A stretch of DNA of 64,000 nt from Bacillus sp. S3 (GTDB lineage: Bacteria; Bacillota; Bacilli; Bacillales; Cytobacillaceae). The position numbers and the translations under genes are program-made. The notes beneath the pieces are model-generated. The model saw only the letters and a program-made list of their open reading frames with translations, did no database searches and was not told where the DNA came from. Every line of letters begins with the position of its first letter. Within the stretch, counting starts at the first letter, position 1. Shown piece by piece: positions 1 through 9,159 of the stretch. The stretch covers positions 5,205,501 to 5,269,500 of the forward strand of contig NZ_CP039727.1 in assembly GCF_005154805.1 (NCBI RefSeq), given 5' to 3'.

Positions 1-576
1 ATAGCTTTCTGCCAGAAGAATCCGCAGCTCTTCCTCCGAGTGCGCCAATTCATGCTCAGACGCCGGCTTTATACCAAACAGACCGACGAGCACGCGGGCC
101 GAATTGTTTAACGCCCAAATAAACGGATACATGATTTTATAAAAGAAGATGATTGGTTTGGCGAACAGCAGCGTAATCATTTCCGCTCGCTGGATCGCTA
201 CCGTTTTTGGCGCCAATTCTCCGGCGACGACATGGATAAAGGTCACGATGGCGAAGGCCAGTAAAAATGAGACAAGATGTGTCACCGCTTCATTCATGCG
301 CAGTGCTGCGAGCAGCGGATGGAACAATTTTTCCACTGTCGGCTCCCCAAGCCAGCCAAGCCCCAATGCTGTCACCGTGATGCCAAGCTGGCAGGCCGAT
401 AAATATTCATCAAGGTGGGTCACGACCTTTTTCGCCGCGGCAGCGCCTTTCTTCCCTTCCATAATCAGTTGGTCAATCCGCGATGTCCGCACTTTGACAA
501 TCGCAAATTCTATCGCAACAAAGAAACCCGTAAAGACAATCAACAATGCAATCGCCAATAAATTGATTAAGAGCAA
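1..576 (-). CDS. CNNM/CorC-type (UPF0053) membrane protein, N-terminal part
   Basis: Partial gene running off the left edge; 192 residues are visible. The start is TTG at 576, placed by a strong AGGAGGT about 8 nt upstream. The protein opens with a hydrophobic helix (residues 1-22), then a segment with [11 protein letters not shown] and GLGWLGEP, further membrane helices and [14 protein letters not shown] near residue 140. These are hallmarks of the DUF21/CNNM transmembrane domain of the hemolysin-C/CorC family, linked to divalent cation (Mg/Co) transport or its control. The CBS and CorC domains would lie left of the window. Family assignment is confident; substrate is not. Confidence 0.8.
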   Translation of the reverse strand, partial: MLLINLLAIALLIVFTGFFVAIEFAIVKVRTSRIDQLIMEGKKGAAAAKKVVTHLDEYLSACQLGITVTALGLGWLGEPTVEKLFHPLLAALRMNEAVTHLVSFLLAFAIVTFIHVVAGELAPKTVAIQRAEMITLLFAKPIIFFYKIMYPFIWALNNSARVLVGLFGIKPASEHELAHSEEELRILLAESY

Positions 577-595
577 CCTGACAACCTCCTTTCTA

Positions 596-633
596 AAAAT
601 AACAATCCGAAATCGAGTGAGGATTTCGGATTG
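596..633 (-). terminator. Rho-independent terminator of the channel-like gene
   Basis: A perfect 12-bp inverted repeat (CAATCCGAAATC at 603-614, GATTTCGGATTG at 622-633) is followed on the minus strand by TTATTTTTA. It lies 10 bp after the stop codon of the gene at 643. Confidence 0.85.
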
Positions 634-642
634 CTTAGTCTA

Positions 643-2142
643 TCAATTTTCCTCTTCTATTTTCTCGTCTAATTTCCCTAAATATTTTCGGGCAAACTCT
701 GTTCCGCCGAGACCGAATGCCAGACCAAATGCCAGGGTCAGTCCGCCAAGGACGAGGACGAAGGCTGCATTCACGATCGAATGGGCAACACCCAATTGAT
801 CTAATGCCATGAATAGCGTAATCGTAAAGATCGCATATTTTGCAATCGCCGCCAAGGTCCGGGAGTAGCGCTGTTTTAAGATATTTTGCAGCATGCGCTC
901 CACTAATTGCCCTAAATATAAGCCAATTCCGAGAATGACAATTGCCGCTAACAGCATTGGCAGGTATGCGATTACCCCTGTTGCTAACGTAACTAAGAAG
1001 TGTAAATGAACAATCTGTAAGGCTTCTGCGGTAAATAAAAGTACCACAATGATTTTTGCCAGCAAGCCGACTAGCTGTGACAGACTGTATTTCGATTGCT
1101 CCGGCGTTAAGGATCCGATTCCCATGTGGTGGAAAATATTATCGAATCGTAGACGCCATAGCATTTGCGTGACCATTTTTTCAATCCATTTTCCAAGCCA
1201 TACCCCTGCTAAAATGAATAGAATCGCAGCGATGATGTTTGGAATCAGTGTGACAATTTGCTGAAGCATCGCAATTGCCGGCTCCGAAATGCCTTTTAAG
1301 TCTAATTTTTCTAATGCGGTAATAATGGTTGGAATTAAAATCAAGATGAATACGATATTTCCAATCATCGCGGAAATATTGGCTCCTTCAGCCGATTTCA
1401 TCAGGCCAACGCGTTCACCGAGCCGGTCTGTCCCAATGCTTTTTAAAAAGTTGGTTAAAATATCGCGGACGATTTTTGCAATCAGCCAGCCGATAAACAC
1501 AATAAGTGCGGCGGCAAATAGCTTCGGAATGAAGCCAATCATCGTTGTTAAGGCATGTGTGAACGGTTCTGAAATTCCTTCTAGCTGCAGTGCCCCCAAT
1601 ACCGCCGGTAAAAACAGCAGAAGTACCAGATAGAAGATGGCTTGAGCCATGCTGTTCACCGTGCTTGTTGTATTCGCTTCACTGCTCGAGATGTTCCATT
1701 TTGCGAGGCGTTGATCTAAATGGAGCATGGCTGCTCCCTTTTTAAAGGCCATTCTTGCTAGGTAAGCAACGACCCATGCTAATAGGAGAATGAGAGCTGC
1801 TTTTAATAGATTAGGAATCGCTGCAGTCAATGTCGAAACCATTTGAACAAGCGGTTCGGCAATTAAGCTGAGGTGAAGCATGTTGAAAAAGATAATCCAG
1901 ACGACCACCAATAACATATAGTAGACAATTTTTCCGACGATTACTTCTGATGGGTATCTTCTTCTTCCAACATTTGAAAACAGCTTATTATCGAGGTTTG
2001 TTTTTGATAAAGCCTTTTCGACTGCCTTACCAATTGCTTTCGCCACCAGCCAGCCGACGAGTAATACAAGAAGCGCCAGCAGCAGATGAGGAATTTGGTC
2101 GGTATATATGTACCAGCCTCTCAGCATATTGTTGAATGTCAT
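643..2142 (-). CDS. TM-helix-repeat, mechanosensitive-channel-like membrane protein
   Basis: 499 residues. The reading frame stays open to 2385, but that extension is made of 21-bp repeats read as SEF-type heptads. The ATG at 2142 has AAGGAGAG at proper spacing and begins MTFNNMLRGW, so it is taken as the start. The protein is built from several similar blocks of about 90 residues: an amphipathic helix plus two membrane helices with patterns such as LLALLVLLVGWLVAKAI and FIPKLFAAALIVFIGWLIAK. This is the conserved TM-helix family found in CmpX/MscS-related proteins. It probably acts as, or modulates, a small-conductance stretch-gated channel. No soluble MscS beta domain is evident, so the channel function is inferred. 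Confidence 0.75.
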   Translation of the reverse strand: MTFNNMLRGWYIYTDQIPHLLLALLVLLVGWLVAKAIGKAVEKALSKTNLDNKLFSNVGRRRYPSEVIVGKIVYYMLLVVVWIIFFNMLHLSLIAEPLVQMVSTLTAAIPNLLKAALILLLAWVVAYLARMAFKKGAAMLHLDQRLAKWNISSSEANTTSTVNSMAQAIFYLVLLLFLPAVLGALQLEGISEPFTHALTTMIGFIPKLFAAALIVFIGWLIAKIVRDILTNFLKSIGTDRLGERVGLMKSAEGANISAMIGNIVFILILIPTIITALEKLDLKGISEPAIAMLQQIVTLIPNIIAAILFILAGVWLGKWIEKMVTQMLWRLRFDNIFHHMGIGSLTPEQSKYSLSQLVGLLAKIIVVLLFTAEALQIVHLHFLVTLATGVIAYLPMLLAAIVILGIGLYLGQLVERMLQNILKQRYSRTLAAIAKYAIFTITLFMALDQLGVAHSIVNAAFVLVLGGLTLAFGLAFGLGGTEFARKYLGKLDEKIEEEN

Positions 2143-2231
2143 GTAACATCTCTCCTTTTCAGTAAGTTTGATAGATGGTTTCCCTCGTTCCTTTCCGTTC
2201 AAACATTTTTTATAGATTGTTATTTTGTTAG

Positions 2232-2362
2232 ATTCGCTCATTGAATGGGGAAATTCGCTCGTTAATCGTCGGAATTCGCTCATTAACTTATGAAATTCGC
2301 TCATTGGAGCAAGAAATTCGCTCATTGAATGAAGAAGTCCGTAATGATAGAAGAATTCGCTG
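2232..2362. repeat. 21-bp-period array, core ATTCGCTCATT
   Basis: The core ATTCGCTC begins at 2232, 2253, 2274, 2295 and 2316, exactly 21 bp apart. Degenerate units follow to about 2362. The array lies between the divergent gene starts at 2142 and 2479. The minus-strand core (TTCAATGAGCGAAT) aligns 12/14 with the core of the large array at 40582. It is open in one minus frame but has no ribosome site of its own. Confidence 0.85.
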
Positions 2363-2413
2363 ATGTATAAGAGGTGATTTTTCATTAGATTAAGTTTTCT
2401 TGTGGAAAAATAA

Positions 2414-2439
2414 GTTTCAGCTACCTATTTGGCGGGAAT
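2414..2439 (+). promoter_or_regulatory. Sigma-B-type promoter of the lipoprotein-csbD operon
   Basis: GTTTCA (2414-2419), a 14-bp spacer, then GGGAAT (2434-2439). This is close to the Bacillus sigma-B consensus GTTTAA-N12-15-GGGTAT. It is 40 bp before the start of a gene pair that includes csbD, a classic general-stress family. Confidence 0.65.
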
Positions 2440-2478
2440 ACAGTCACCAGATCGAATCACAAAAAAGGAGGAGTTAAC

Positions 2479-2778
2479 ATGAATAAGAAAACACTTCTAA
2501 CAGGCGGTTTGGCGGCGATTCTGACATTTGGCGGTTTGGCCGGCTGCGGTGACGGAGTCGATCAGGATAACGGCATTAGCGATGGCGAGCAAAAAGATCA
2601 GGTTGATAATGATACAAAAAAGGAAGCGAATGACAGCTTTAAAGACGCAAAAGACAATATGGAAGATATCAAGAATGATGTCGAGGATAAATTGAAAGAT
2701 GAAGGTGTCGGCGATGGTGTCGATCAGGATAACGGTGTCAATGATGGTGAAAACAAGGATGCACCGGATAATCCTTAA
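2479..2778 (+). CDS. Small acidic lipoprotein of unknown function
   Basis: 99 residues. The start ATG is preceded by AAAGGAGGAG. A signal peptide (MNKKTLL, then a hydrophobic core) ends in a lipobox LAGC with Cys23, so the mature protein should be lipid-anchored outside the membrane. The rest is hydrophilic, rich in Asp, Lys and Asn, and carries two copies of GDGVDQDNG (near residues 24 and 77) around a helical DSFKDAKDNMEDIKNDVEDK segment. No enzymatic motif is visible. It is 78 bp upstream of csbD on the same strand behind a sigma-B-like promoter, so a role in the envelope stress response is plausible but inferred. Confidence 0.75.
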   Translation: MNKKTLLTGGLAAILTFGGLAGCGDGVDQDNGISDGEQKDQVDNDTKKEANDSFKDAKDNMEDIKNDVEDKLKDEGVGDGVDQDNGVNDGENKDAPDNP

Positions 2779-2856
2779 AAAGAAGTTTAGCTTGCTATAA
2801 ATAGGGAAAATACAAAAGTAGAACAAACATTCATAGATTGATAGGAGGAACTAGAC

Positions 2857-3036
2857 ATGAACGAGGACAAATTAAAAGGCAGCGTGGACCAGGTGAAAGG
2901 CGAAGCGAAAGAGCAATGGGGCAAATTAACGGACGACCGTTCAACAGAAGCGGAAGGTAAGTGGGATAAAGCAAAGGGTAAAGTGAAGGAAGGCGTCGGC
3001 GAAGTAAAGGAAAAAGTGAAGGATAAACTCGACTAA
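2857..3036 (+). CDS. csbD: CsbD family stress protein
   Basis: 59 residues, with GATAGGAGGAAC just upstream of the ATG. The sequence begins MNEDKLKGSVDQVKGEAKEQ and continues with repeated KxKGKVKEG-type helices, the signature of the CsbD domain; the length is normal for the family. CsbD proteins are small, hydrophilic, bacterial general-stress proteins of unknown molecular function, and sigma-B-controlled in B. subtilis. The sigma-B-like promoter at 2414 fits this. It probably shares a transcript with the lipoprotein at 2479. Confidence 0.9.
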   Translation: MNEDKLKGSVDQVKGEAKEQWGKLTDDRSTEAEGKWDKAKGKVKEGVGEVKEKVKDKLD

Positions 3037-3068
3037 TCCCACCCTAAACACATAAAAACAATGACCTT

Positions 3069-3091
3069 GCCAGGCTATTCGCCTGGCTTTT
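3069..3091 (+). terminator. Terminator of the lipoprotein-csbD operon
   Basis: GCCAGGC, loop TATTC, GCCTGGC, then TTTT. It begins 32 bp after the csbD stop. Confidence 0.85.
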
Positions 3092-3106
3092 AAGCTTAAA
3101 AATGGG

Positions 3107-3222
3107 AAGTTGTTGATAAAGGCGGAAAAGTCGTTGATAAACCATCCAAAGTTGTTGATACGACGTCGGAAGTCGTTGATAAACCATCCAAAGTTGTCGA
3201 TAAACCATCTAAAGTCGTCGAT
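3107..3222. repeat. 21-bp-period array, core AAAGTTGTTGATAAA
   Basis: Six units start at 3109, 3130, 3151, 3172, 3193 and 3214, exactly 21 bp apart (GTTGTTGAT or GTCGTTGAT plus AAACCATCC-type spacers). The array fills the space between the csbD terminator and the nuo terminator. Its core is the reverse complement of the array at 14819. Confidence 0.9.
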
Positions 3223-3230
3223 TAACGACA

Positions 3231-3262
3231 AAAAGACGAGGCTCCCCCAAGCCTCGTCTTTT
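3231..3262. terminator. Terminator between csbD and nuoN, probably bidirectional
   Basis: GACGAGGC (3235-3242) pairs with GCCTCGTC (3251-3258). The stem is flanked by A-rich and T-rich tracts on both sides, so it can end nuo transcription (minus) and leftover plus-strand transcription. Confidence 0.8.
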
Positions 3263-3308
3263 TTAAAATTACCCCTTTAAATTGACCGCGGATTTTTCCC
3301 CCAATAAA

Positions 3309-4793
3309 TCACTTCAAATTGTTCAAGAAGTCCAGCGCTATGTTTGGCATGATGCCGAACAGCACGGAGCCGACGACTGCGACGAGCAGGACGACGACGA
3401 TGCCGAATGGAATGTTCAGCTTGCGGTCATCAGTTGCCGGACGGAAGAACATTTGCGTCATGACGCCGAAATAATAGAAGTAGGACACAACGGTGGTGGC
3501 GATCATGATTGATGCCAGCACATAGTGCGGCGTGCCGTAAAAGGCGCCGACAAAGATGTTTAATTTGCCAATGAATCCGGCTGTGCCCGGGAAGCCCGCT
3601 AAGGAAACAAGCAGGATGCCCATCAGCACGGCAAGGATCGGTGAGCGGCGGTAAAGACCGGCAAAGTCTGCAATCTTCGCCCCGCCGGATTGCTCGGATA
3701 CCACTTGGATGATTGCGAATGCGCCAAGGTTCATTAACATGTAAGCGAGCAGGTAGAACCAGATGGAATACACCATGTTCGAACTCATCGTCGTCAATGC
3801 GACAAGGATGTACCCGGCATGGGCGATGCTGGAGTACGCGAACATTCGCTTAATATTCGATTGCTTCAGGGCAACGACGTTACCGACAATCATTGTCACC
3901 GCGGCAATAACCGCAAGATAATCATGCATTTTGAACAGGATGCCCTGTCCAGTAGCCTCTGGTGCCGCATTGTAAAAAACAGCAACAAGGATACGGATGA
4001 CGATGACAAAGCCGGCTGTCTTCGAAATGACACTTAAGAAAGCCGTCACCGGTGTCGGCGCTCCTTGGTAGACGTCAGGCGCCCACATGTGGAACGGTGC
4101 CGCTGCCAATTTGAATGACAAGCCGACGAAAATCATCAAGAACGCAAGGCCGATCAAGTAAGACTGCTGCCCGTCGGTAATTGCCGCTAAGGTAGTCGCG
4201 ATTTCGAATAAGTTGGTTGAGCCGGTTAAGCCGTACACATAGCTCATCCCAAACAAAGTGATCGCTGTGGCAATACTGCCGTTAATGACGTATTTCATCG
4301 CGGATTCGTTCGATTGTAAGTTGTGCTTGCGGATCCCCGCTAATATATAAGAAGAAATAGATAACAATTCTAAGCCGATAAATAACGTGATTAAGTCGCC
4401 GCTTGACGTCATAATCATTGCACCCAGCAAGGCGGTTAAGAACAAGTAATAAAACTCGCCGCGGTACTCTTCAAGTCCATCCTTTGCCTTATAGCTGATG
4501 GCTAAAAACAGGACCAGCCCCGAGCCGGCAAGCAAGATCACTTTAAACGCCTTCCCAAACGCATCAAGCGTGAAGGTATCTTCTAAAATCGACGTCGGCT
4601 CCGTGCCAAGCAGGCTGAATACTGCAACGATCGCTGCAGCAACCCCGGCAATGGCGATCCACCCAAGGATGCGGCGATCTGTTTTTTTCGGCAAAAATAA
4701 ATCTAACAATGTCAGTAGTGCGGTGACACCAAGGATGATGAACTCTGGTGTCATGACACTCCAGTTAAATGATGTCAATGTCTTTAAATCCAT
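3309..4793 (-). CDS. nuoN: NADH-quinone oxidoreductase (complex I) subunit N
   Basis: 494 residues. A polytopic membrane antiporter-like subunit of the complex I proton pump, in the cytoplasmic membrane. About 14 hydrophobic helices, with NuoN-type segments such as ELLSISSYILAG, MKYVINGSIATAITLFG, PFHMWAPDVYQGAPTPVTAFLSV and FAYSSIAHAGYILVAL. Last gene of the nuo operon; it starts 6 bp after nuoM stops, with the ribosome site inside the nuoM end. Confidence 0.95.
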   Translation of the reverse strand: MDLKTLTSFNWSVMTPEFIILGVTALLTLLDLFLPKKTDRRILGWIAIAGVAAAIVAVFSLLGTEPTSILEDTFTLDAFGKAFKVILLAGSGLVLFLAISYKAKDGLEEYRGEFYYLFLTALLGAMIMTSSGDLITLFIGLELLSISSYILAGIRKHNLQSNESAMKYVINGSIATAITLFGMSYVYGLTGSTNLFEIATTLAAITDGQQSYLIGLAFLMIFVGLSFKLAAAPFHMWAPDVYQGAPTPVTAFLSVISKTAGFVIVIRILVAVFYNAAPEATGQGILFKMHDYLAVIAAVTMIVGNVVALKQSNIKRMFAYSSIAHAGYILVALTTMSSNMVYSIWFYLLAYMLMNLGAFAIIQVVSEQSGGAKIADFAGLYRRSPILAVLMGILLVSLAGFPGTAGFIGKLNIFVGAFYGTPHYVLASIMIATTVVSYFYYFGVMTQMFFRPATDDRKLNIPFGIVVVLLVAVVGSVLFGIMPNIALDFLNNLK

Positions 4794-4799
4794 CCTTCA

Positions 4800-6308
4800 T
4801 CACCCTCCTAACCCTAGCATGATGGTTTCCAGTGTAGTTTGCAGCGGAGAGCTTAGAACACTTGGATAAACACCGATTAACACGATTAAAGCCATAAGAA
4901 CAACGACAGGCACGAATTCCACACCTTTTAAGTCAAGCACGCCGGTGAATTCACGGTGCGACTTGCCATAAGTGATGCCGAGAACGGCGCGCAGCAAGTA
5001 GGCAGCTGTCATAATAATTCCAATCGTTCCGACAGCAGCAATCCACGGCAATCCCTGGAACAGGCCAAGGAAGGCCATAAATTCGCTGACGAATCCGGAC
5101 ATACCAGGAAGTCCGAGTGACGCCATCCCGCCTGCAAGCAGGAAGCCTGCGGCAATCGGCATCCCCTTCGCCATACCGCCGAGATTTTCGATTAAAGATG
5201 TATCGGTCCGCTCGTACAGGACGCCGACGAGGAAGAACAATAACGCCGAAATCAAGCCGTGCGACACTACTTGGAAAATCGCTCCCTGCACCCCGGCCTC
5301 GTTTAACGCCGCAAGTCCGATGAGCACAATGCCCATGTGGGAAATCGATGAATAAGCCAAAACCATTTTAAAATCTGTTTGAATGAACGCCAGGAATGCC
5401 CCGTAGAGGAGGTTGATGACCCCAAGAATCGCGATCAGCGTCGCAAGGGTTCCAAACTGCTCGGGAAAAATCCCCATTCCAAAACGAATTAAGCCGTACG
5501 CACCAATTTTTAATAGAATCCCAGAGTGGATCATAACAACGGATGGCGGTGCTTGAACGTGCACCTTCAGCATCCAGCTGTGCAATGGGAAAATTGGCAG
5601 TTTAACACCAAACGCAATCAATAGGCCAATAAGAAGTCCCATTTTCAGGTCGCTCGAAAGCGGTGCGCTTGGGTCGGCCATCATTTGTGTCAATAAGTCG
5701 ATATTTGTTGTACCTGTTTTTGCGAACAGAATCATGATGACGATCAGGAGCACGGCTGATCCTAAACCGTTATAAATTAAGAAGCTGTAAGCCGCTTTTT
5801 CTTTTTCAAAATAGCCCCATTTTCCGATTAAGAAGAACGTTGGGATGAGGGTCACCTCGAAAAAGATGAAGAACAGGATTAAGTTCTCAGCGGTAAAGAC
5901 GCCAAGCATGCCGATTTCTAAAAGAAGGAACAGCATGAAGTAGCCTTTCCATTCCTTTTTCACAAACCGTGCAGCGGCAATCGCTGATAGTGTCGCGACG
6001 ATGGCAGTCAGGACCACGAGCAGCAGTTGAAAGCCGCTGAGGCCTAGCTCATAATTCACCGCAAAAAACGGCTCTTGAACGCCTAGTCCGCGAAATTGGA
6101 TCCACGCTTTTGAGACCGCAAAGTCAGCGAGGTCCTTGCCCCATTGAAAATGGAGATAGGCCGCGAGCGCCAAGAATAATGCCGGCAGCGTCGCTAAGAA
6201 ACCGACTAGTTTGATTGCTTTTTCTGATTGTTTCGGCATGAAGGCCAAAACGATGATTCCGAGTATTGGGGAGAATACTAGGATTGATAGAACGGAATGT
6301 AAATTCAT
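4800..6308 (-). CDS. nuoM: NADH-quinone oxidoreductase (complex I) subunit M
   Basis: 502 residues. The second antiporter-like proton channel of complex I. NuoM hallmarks include FFIFFEVTLIPTFFLIGKWG, KLPIFPLHSWMLKVHVQAPPS (split here by family numbering) and AYSSISHMGIVLIGL. Lys and His residues within the helices match the usual proton path. The ATG at 6308 overlaps the nuoL stop by 4 bp, suggesting coupled translation. Confidence 0.95.
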   Translation of the reverse strand: MNLHSVLSILVFSPILGIIVLAFMPKQSEKAIKLVGFLATLPALFLALAAYLHFQWGKDLADFAVSKAWIQFRGLGVQEPFFAVNYELGLSGFQLLLVVLTAIVATLSAIAAARFVKKEWKGYFMLFLLLEIGMLGVFTAENLILFFIFFEVTLIPTFFLIGKWGYFEKEKAAYSFLIYNGLGSAVLLIVIMILFAKTGTTNIDLLTQMMADPSAPLSSDLKMGLLIGLLIAFGVKLPIFPLHSWMLKVHVQAPPSVVMIHSGILLKIGAYGLIRFGMGIFPEQFGTLATLIAILGVINLLYGAFLAFIQTDFKMVLAYSSISHMGIVLIGLAALNEAGVQGAIFQVVSHGLISALLFFLVGVLYERTDTSLIENLGGMAKGMPIAAGFLLAGGMASLGLPGMSGFVSEFMAFLGLFQGLPWIAAVGTIGIIMTAAYLLRAVLGITYGKSHREFTGVLDLKGVEFVPVVVLMALIVLIGVYPSVLSSPLQTTLETIMLGLGG

Positions 6309-8173
6309 CGTAAGTACCCCCCTGTTAACGCAAAGATGACGGCGAGCAGTGCAAGTCCGATGAAGGCGACTGCCCCATATGTTTGAACCTGGCCGCTCTG
6401 CATTTTCGAACCAGTTTGGCCAAGCCCTTGAACAATGCCGACAACGCCTTTGACAAGTCCTTCAACAATGAAGACATCGATGAATTTAGCCAAATAGCTG
6501 ATCGCAGTTGTTGCGGCGATGACGGTCATTTTATAAAACTCGTCGACATAATATTTGTTCAGTAAAATCGTGTGCAGCGTGTCCCCCGTGCCGCTAATGG
6601 CGTTGCGGGCGATGCTGCGTTTGTTGTACATCAAGTAAGCAAGGTAGATTCCCGCTAAGGAAACAACGGTTGCCGCGATCATAATCCAAGCTGGTCCTTC
6701 GATATGGCCGTGACCGAGTGCAGGGTTGCCATCGACAAGCCAGTCGCCAAGGAACGAACCGAACCATGGTGTGTTCACATAACCGGCGATGACAGCTAAG
6801 ATGCCGAGCAGAATCATCGGGTAGGTCATGTTGCTTGGTGATTCGTGTACATTTTTGTGCGTGCCTCGTGCTTCACCGGTGAAGACCATGAAGAACAAGC
6901 GGAACATATAGAATGCTGTCATGAATGCTGCGATCAGTGCGAGCAGGAAGAGAACAGGATGTCCGCCTTCCCAGGCAGCGATTAAAATTTCATCTTTACT
7001 GAAGAATCCGGAAAGCCCCGGCACACCGCTGATGGCGAGTGTTCCGATTAAGAATAGCGGCCCGGTCAGTTTTAATTTTTTCCAAAGTCCGCCCATTTCC
7101 TCGATGTTCTGCGTATGGACCGCATGGATCACGGAACCGGCAGCAAGGAACAGGAGCGCCTTAAAGAATGCGTGTGTCATTAAGTGGAACACACCGGCAA
7201 CGTATCCGGCGGAACCGAGTGCCAGCATCATGTAGCCGAGCTGTGAAACTGTTGAGTAAGCGAGTACTCGTTTGATATCCGTTTGCACAAGGCCGATGCT
7301 TGCAGCAAAGATGGCGGTGACCGCGCCGATGACGGCAATGGTTAACAGCGCCGTTTTGCTCGCTGCGAACAGCGGGAATAAGGCAGCGACTAAATATACC
7401 CCGGCAGCAACCATTGTGGCGGCGTGGATGAGGGCCGAAACAGGTGTCGGACCTTCCATCGCATCTGGAAGCCATGTGTGGAGCGGGAACTGACCTGATT
7501 TTCCGACAGCTCCGATGAAAATTAAGATGGCCGTTAAGGTAATCATTGTTTGCGATACAGCACCAGCGTCAACCGCTGCAAAAATTTCGCTGTATTCAAA
7601 TGATTTTGTTTCCCAGAAGAGCAGGATCATGCCGATGAAGAGGCCCACGTCCCCGATACGGGTCATGATGAACGCCTTTTTGGCAGCAGCCTTTGCTTCT
7701 TCTTTGTAATAATAAAAACCGATTAATAGGAAGGAACCAACACCAACAAGCTCCCAGAAAATGTAGGTTTGCAAAAGGTTTGGCGAAATCACCAGGCCGA
7801 GCATTGCAAACGTAAATAATCCTAAATAAGCATAGAATACTGGGAACCGCTCATCTCCATGCATGTACCCTTTGGAGTAGGTATGTACTAAGAAACTTAC
7901 GAGCGATACGATAAACAGCATCAATGCATTTAATTGATTCACTTCAAAGCCCGCTGTTAGATGCAGATCTCCTATCGTGAGCCAGTCAAACTTTATACTG
8001 TATGTTGGCTCTGAAAAGCGCTCAAATAACACCAAAATCGAATAGATAAGCGATGCCAGCGTGAGAAGAATCCCCACATAAGCACTCGCCTCCTTCAGTC
8101 GCTTACCGAATAGAAGAAGGATCAAAAACGATAATAGCGGGAAAAGCGGTATGAGCCATGCATTCTCCATCAT
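6305..8173 (-). CDS. nuoL: NADH-quinone oxidoreductase (complex I) subunit L
   Basis: 622 residues, normal for the family. The largest antiporter-like subunit, with NuoL motifs TYIFWELVGVGSFLLIGFYY, GKSGQFPLHTWLPDAMEGPT and AYSTVSQLGYMMLALGSAGY, and the C-terminal amphipathic and last helices. The frame opens at a GTG (8179), but AAAGGGGAT is spaced 8 nt before the ATG at 8173; the ATG at 8170 is also possible. A 13-bp repeat pair separates it from nuoK. Confidence 0.95.
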   Translation of the reverse strand: MMENAWLIPLFPLLSFLILLLFGKRLKEASAYVGILLTLASLIYSILVLFERFSEPTYSIKFDWLTIGDLHLTAGFEVNQLNALMLFIVSLVSFLVHTYSKGYMHGDERFPVFYAYLGLFTFAMLGLVISPNLLQTYIFWELVGVGSFLLIGFYYYKEEAKAAAKKAFIMTRIGDVGLFIGMILLFWETKSFEYSEIFAAVDAGAVSQTMITLTAILIFIGAVGKSGQFPLHTWLPDAMEGPTPVSALIHAATMVAAGVYLVAALFPLFAASKTALLTIAVIGAVTAIFAASIGLVQTDIKRVLAYSTVSQLGYMMLALGSAGYVAGVFHLMTHAFFKALLFLAAGSVIHAVHTQNIEEMGGLWKKLKLTGPLFLIGTLAISGVPGLSGFFSKDEILIAAWEGGHPVLFLLALIAAFMTAFYMFRLFFMVFTGEARGTHKNVHESPSNMTYPMILLGILAVIAGYVNTPWFGSFLGDWLVDGNPALGHGHIEGPAWIMIAATVVSLAGIYLAYLMYNKRSIARNAISGTGDTLHTILLNKYYVDEFYKMTVIAATTAISYLAKFIDVFIVEGLVKGVVGIVQGLGQTGSKMQSGQVQTYGAVAFIGLALLAVIFALTGGYLR

Positions 8174-8255
8174 TATCACTATCCCCTTTATCCAGGAGGT
8201 GACATGGGTGGCAGCGAAGAAGCATGCCTGTCACGACCCGAATTTTGTCGATTAT

Positions 8256-8307
8256 GGTGCCTGACACCCTTTACCACTCTCGCGTAGGAGTAATGGTGCC
8301 TGACACC
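8256..8307. repeat. GGTG-N5-CACC repeat pair, 39-bp period
   Basis: GGTGCCTGACACC at 8256-8268 and 8295-8307. The spacer resembles those of the other 39-bp arrays (CTTTACCACT ... TAGGAGTAAT). It lies in the nuoK-nuoL gap, inside the operon. Confidence 0.9.
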
Positions 8308-8326
8308 CAAAGTTGTCTGTCTACGT

Positions 8327-8641
8327 TTAGTTTTTCATTGTGTTCATTTCGTCGATGTTGACGGTTTTCTTGCTGCGATAAAGCGAAATTAAGATCGCAA
8401 GTCCGACAGCTGCTTCGGCTGCTGCCACACAGATGGCAAACAGGGCGAAGATTTGACCTGTGATTGACGGGTTCAACCCGTATTTGCTGAAGGTCACCAA
8501 GTTAATGTTAACGGCGTTCAGCATCAATTCGACCGAAATCAAGATGATGACGGTGTTTTTTTTCGTCAACGCACCGTACAACCCGATGCAGAATAATATC
8601 AGTGCAAGTGCCAGGAAGGCTGAAGCGGGAACTGAACTCAT
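8327..8641 (-). CDS. nuoK: NADH-quinone oxidoreductase (complex I) subunit K
   Basis: 104 residues, three membrane helices. The conserved buried glutamates of NuoK are visible in [13 protein letters not shown] and [13 protein letters not shown], needed for proton transfer beside the antiporter modules. The ATG overlaps the nuoJ stop (ATGA), so translation is probably coupled. Confidence 0.95.
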   Translation of the reverse strand: MSSVPASAFLALALILFCIGLYGALTKKNTVIILISVELMLNAVNINLVTFSKYGLNPSITGQIFALFAICVAAAEAAVGLAILISLYRSKKTVNIDEMNTMKN

Positions 8642-9159
8642 TCCTCATCCGCCTCCTTCTTCTTCTCATTTTTAGCTAAGATAATCGAACCAACTAGTGC
8701 GACTAAGAGTAATACCGATGTTAACTCAAACGGAATCACATATTTTGAGTAAAGGACCTCTCCAATTTGGAAGGTATTGTTTTCATGCAGCTGGGTCGGT
8801 ACTTGTTCAATATTGAAATTGTAAATGCCGATGTAGACGGCAAAAGCAAAGCCTAAGATTCCTAAAAACACCAGGATCTTCCGCCATTTGCCTGTCTTTG
8901 GTTCACTTTCATCATCATGCTTCGTTAACATGATTCCGAATAGCATGATGATCGTGATCGCACCTGAATAAATCAGAATTTGCACGGCTGCCACAAACTC
9001 GGCAGACAGCAGTACATAAATGCCGGCGATGGCGACGAAAGTGAAGATGAGGGCAACGACCATATGAACAACCTTATTAAGGTTCAACAGAAGCACGCCC
9101 CCGATGATCGCAACAAGTGCGATTCCCATAAAAGCGAGGAATTCGCCTGAAAATGTCAT
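8638..9159 (-). CDS. nuoJ: NADH-quinone oxidoreductase (complex I) subunit J
   Basis: 173 residues. Five hydrophobic helices, with NuoJ features [21 protein letters not shown] and a C-terminal helix ending in KKKEADEE. NuoJ forms part of the membrane arm next to NuoA, NuoK and NuoH. Overlaps nuoI by 4 bp and nuoK by 4 bp. Confidence 0.95.
   Translation of the reverse strand: MTFSGEFLAFMGIALVAIIGGVLLLNLNKVVHMVVALIFTFVAIAGIYVLLSAEFVAAVQILIYSGAITIIMLFGIMLTKHDDESEPKTGKWRKILVFLGILGFAFAVYIGIYNFNIEQVPTQLHENNTFQIGEVLYSKYVIPFELTSVLLLVALVGSIILAKNEKKKEADEE

Noticed and set aside
643-2385. Long form of the channel-like protein with SEF repeats at its N-terminus
   Set aside because: The extension is the 21-bp array read in frame; the ATG at 2142 has the ribosome site and a normal membrane-protein start.
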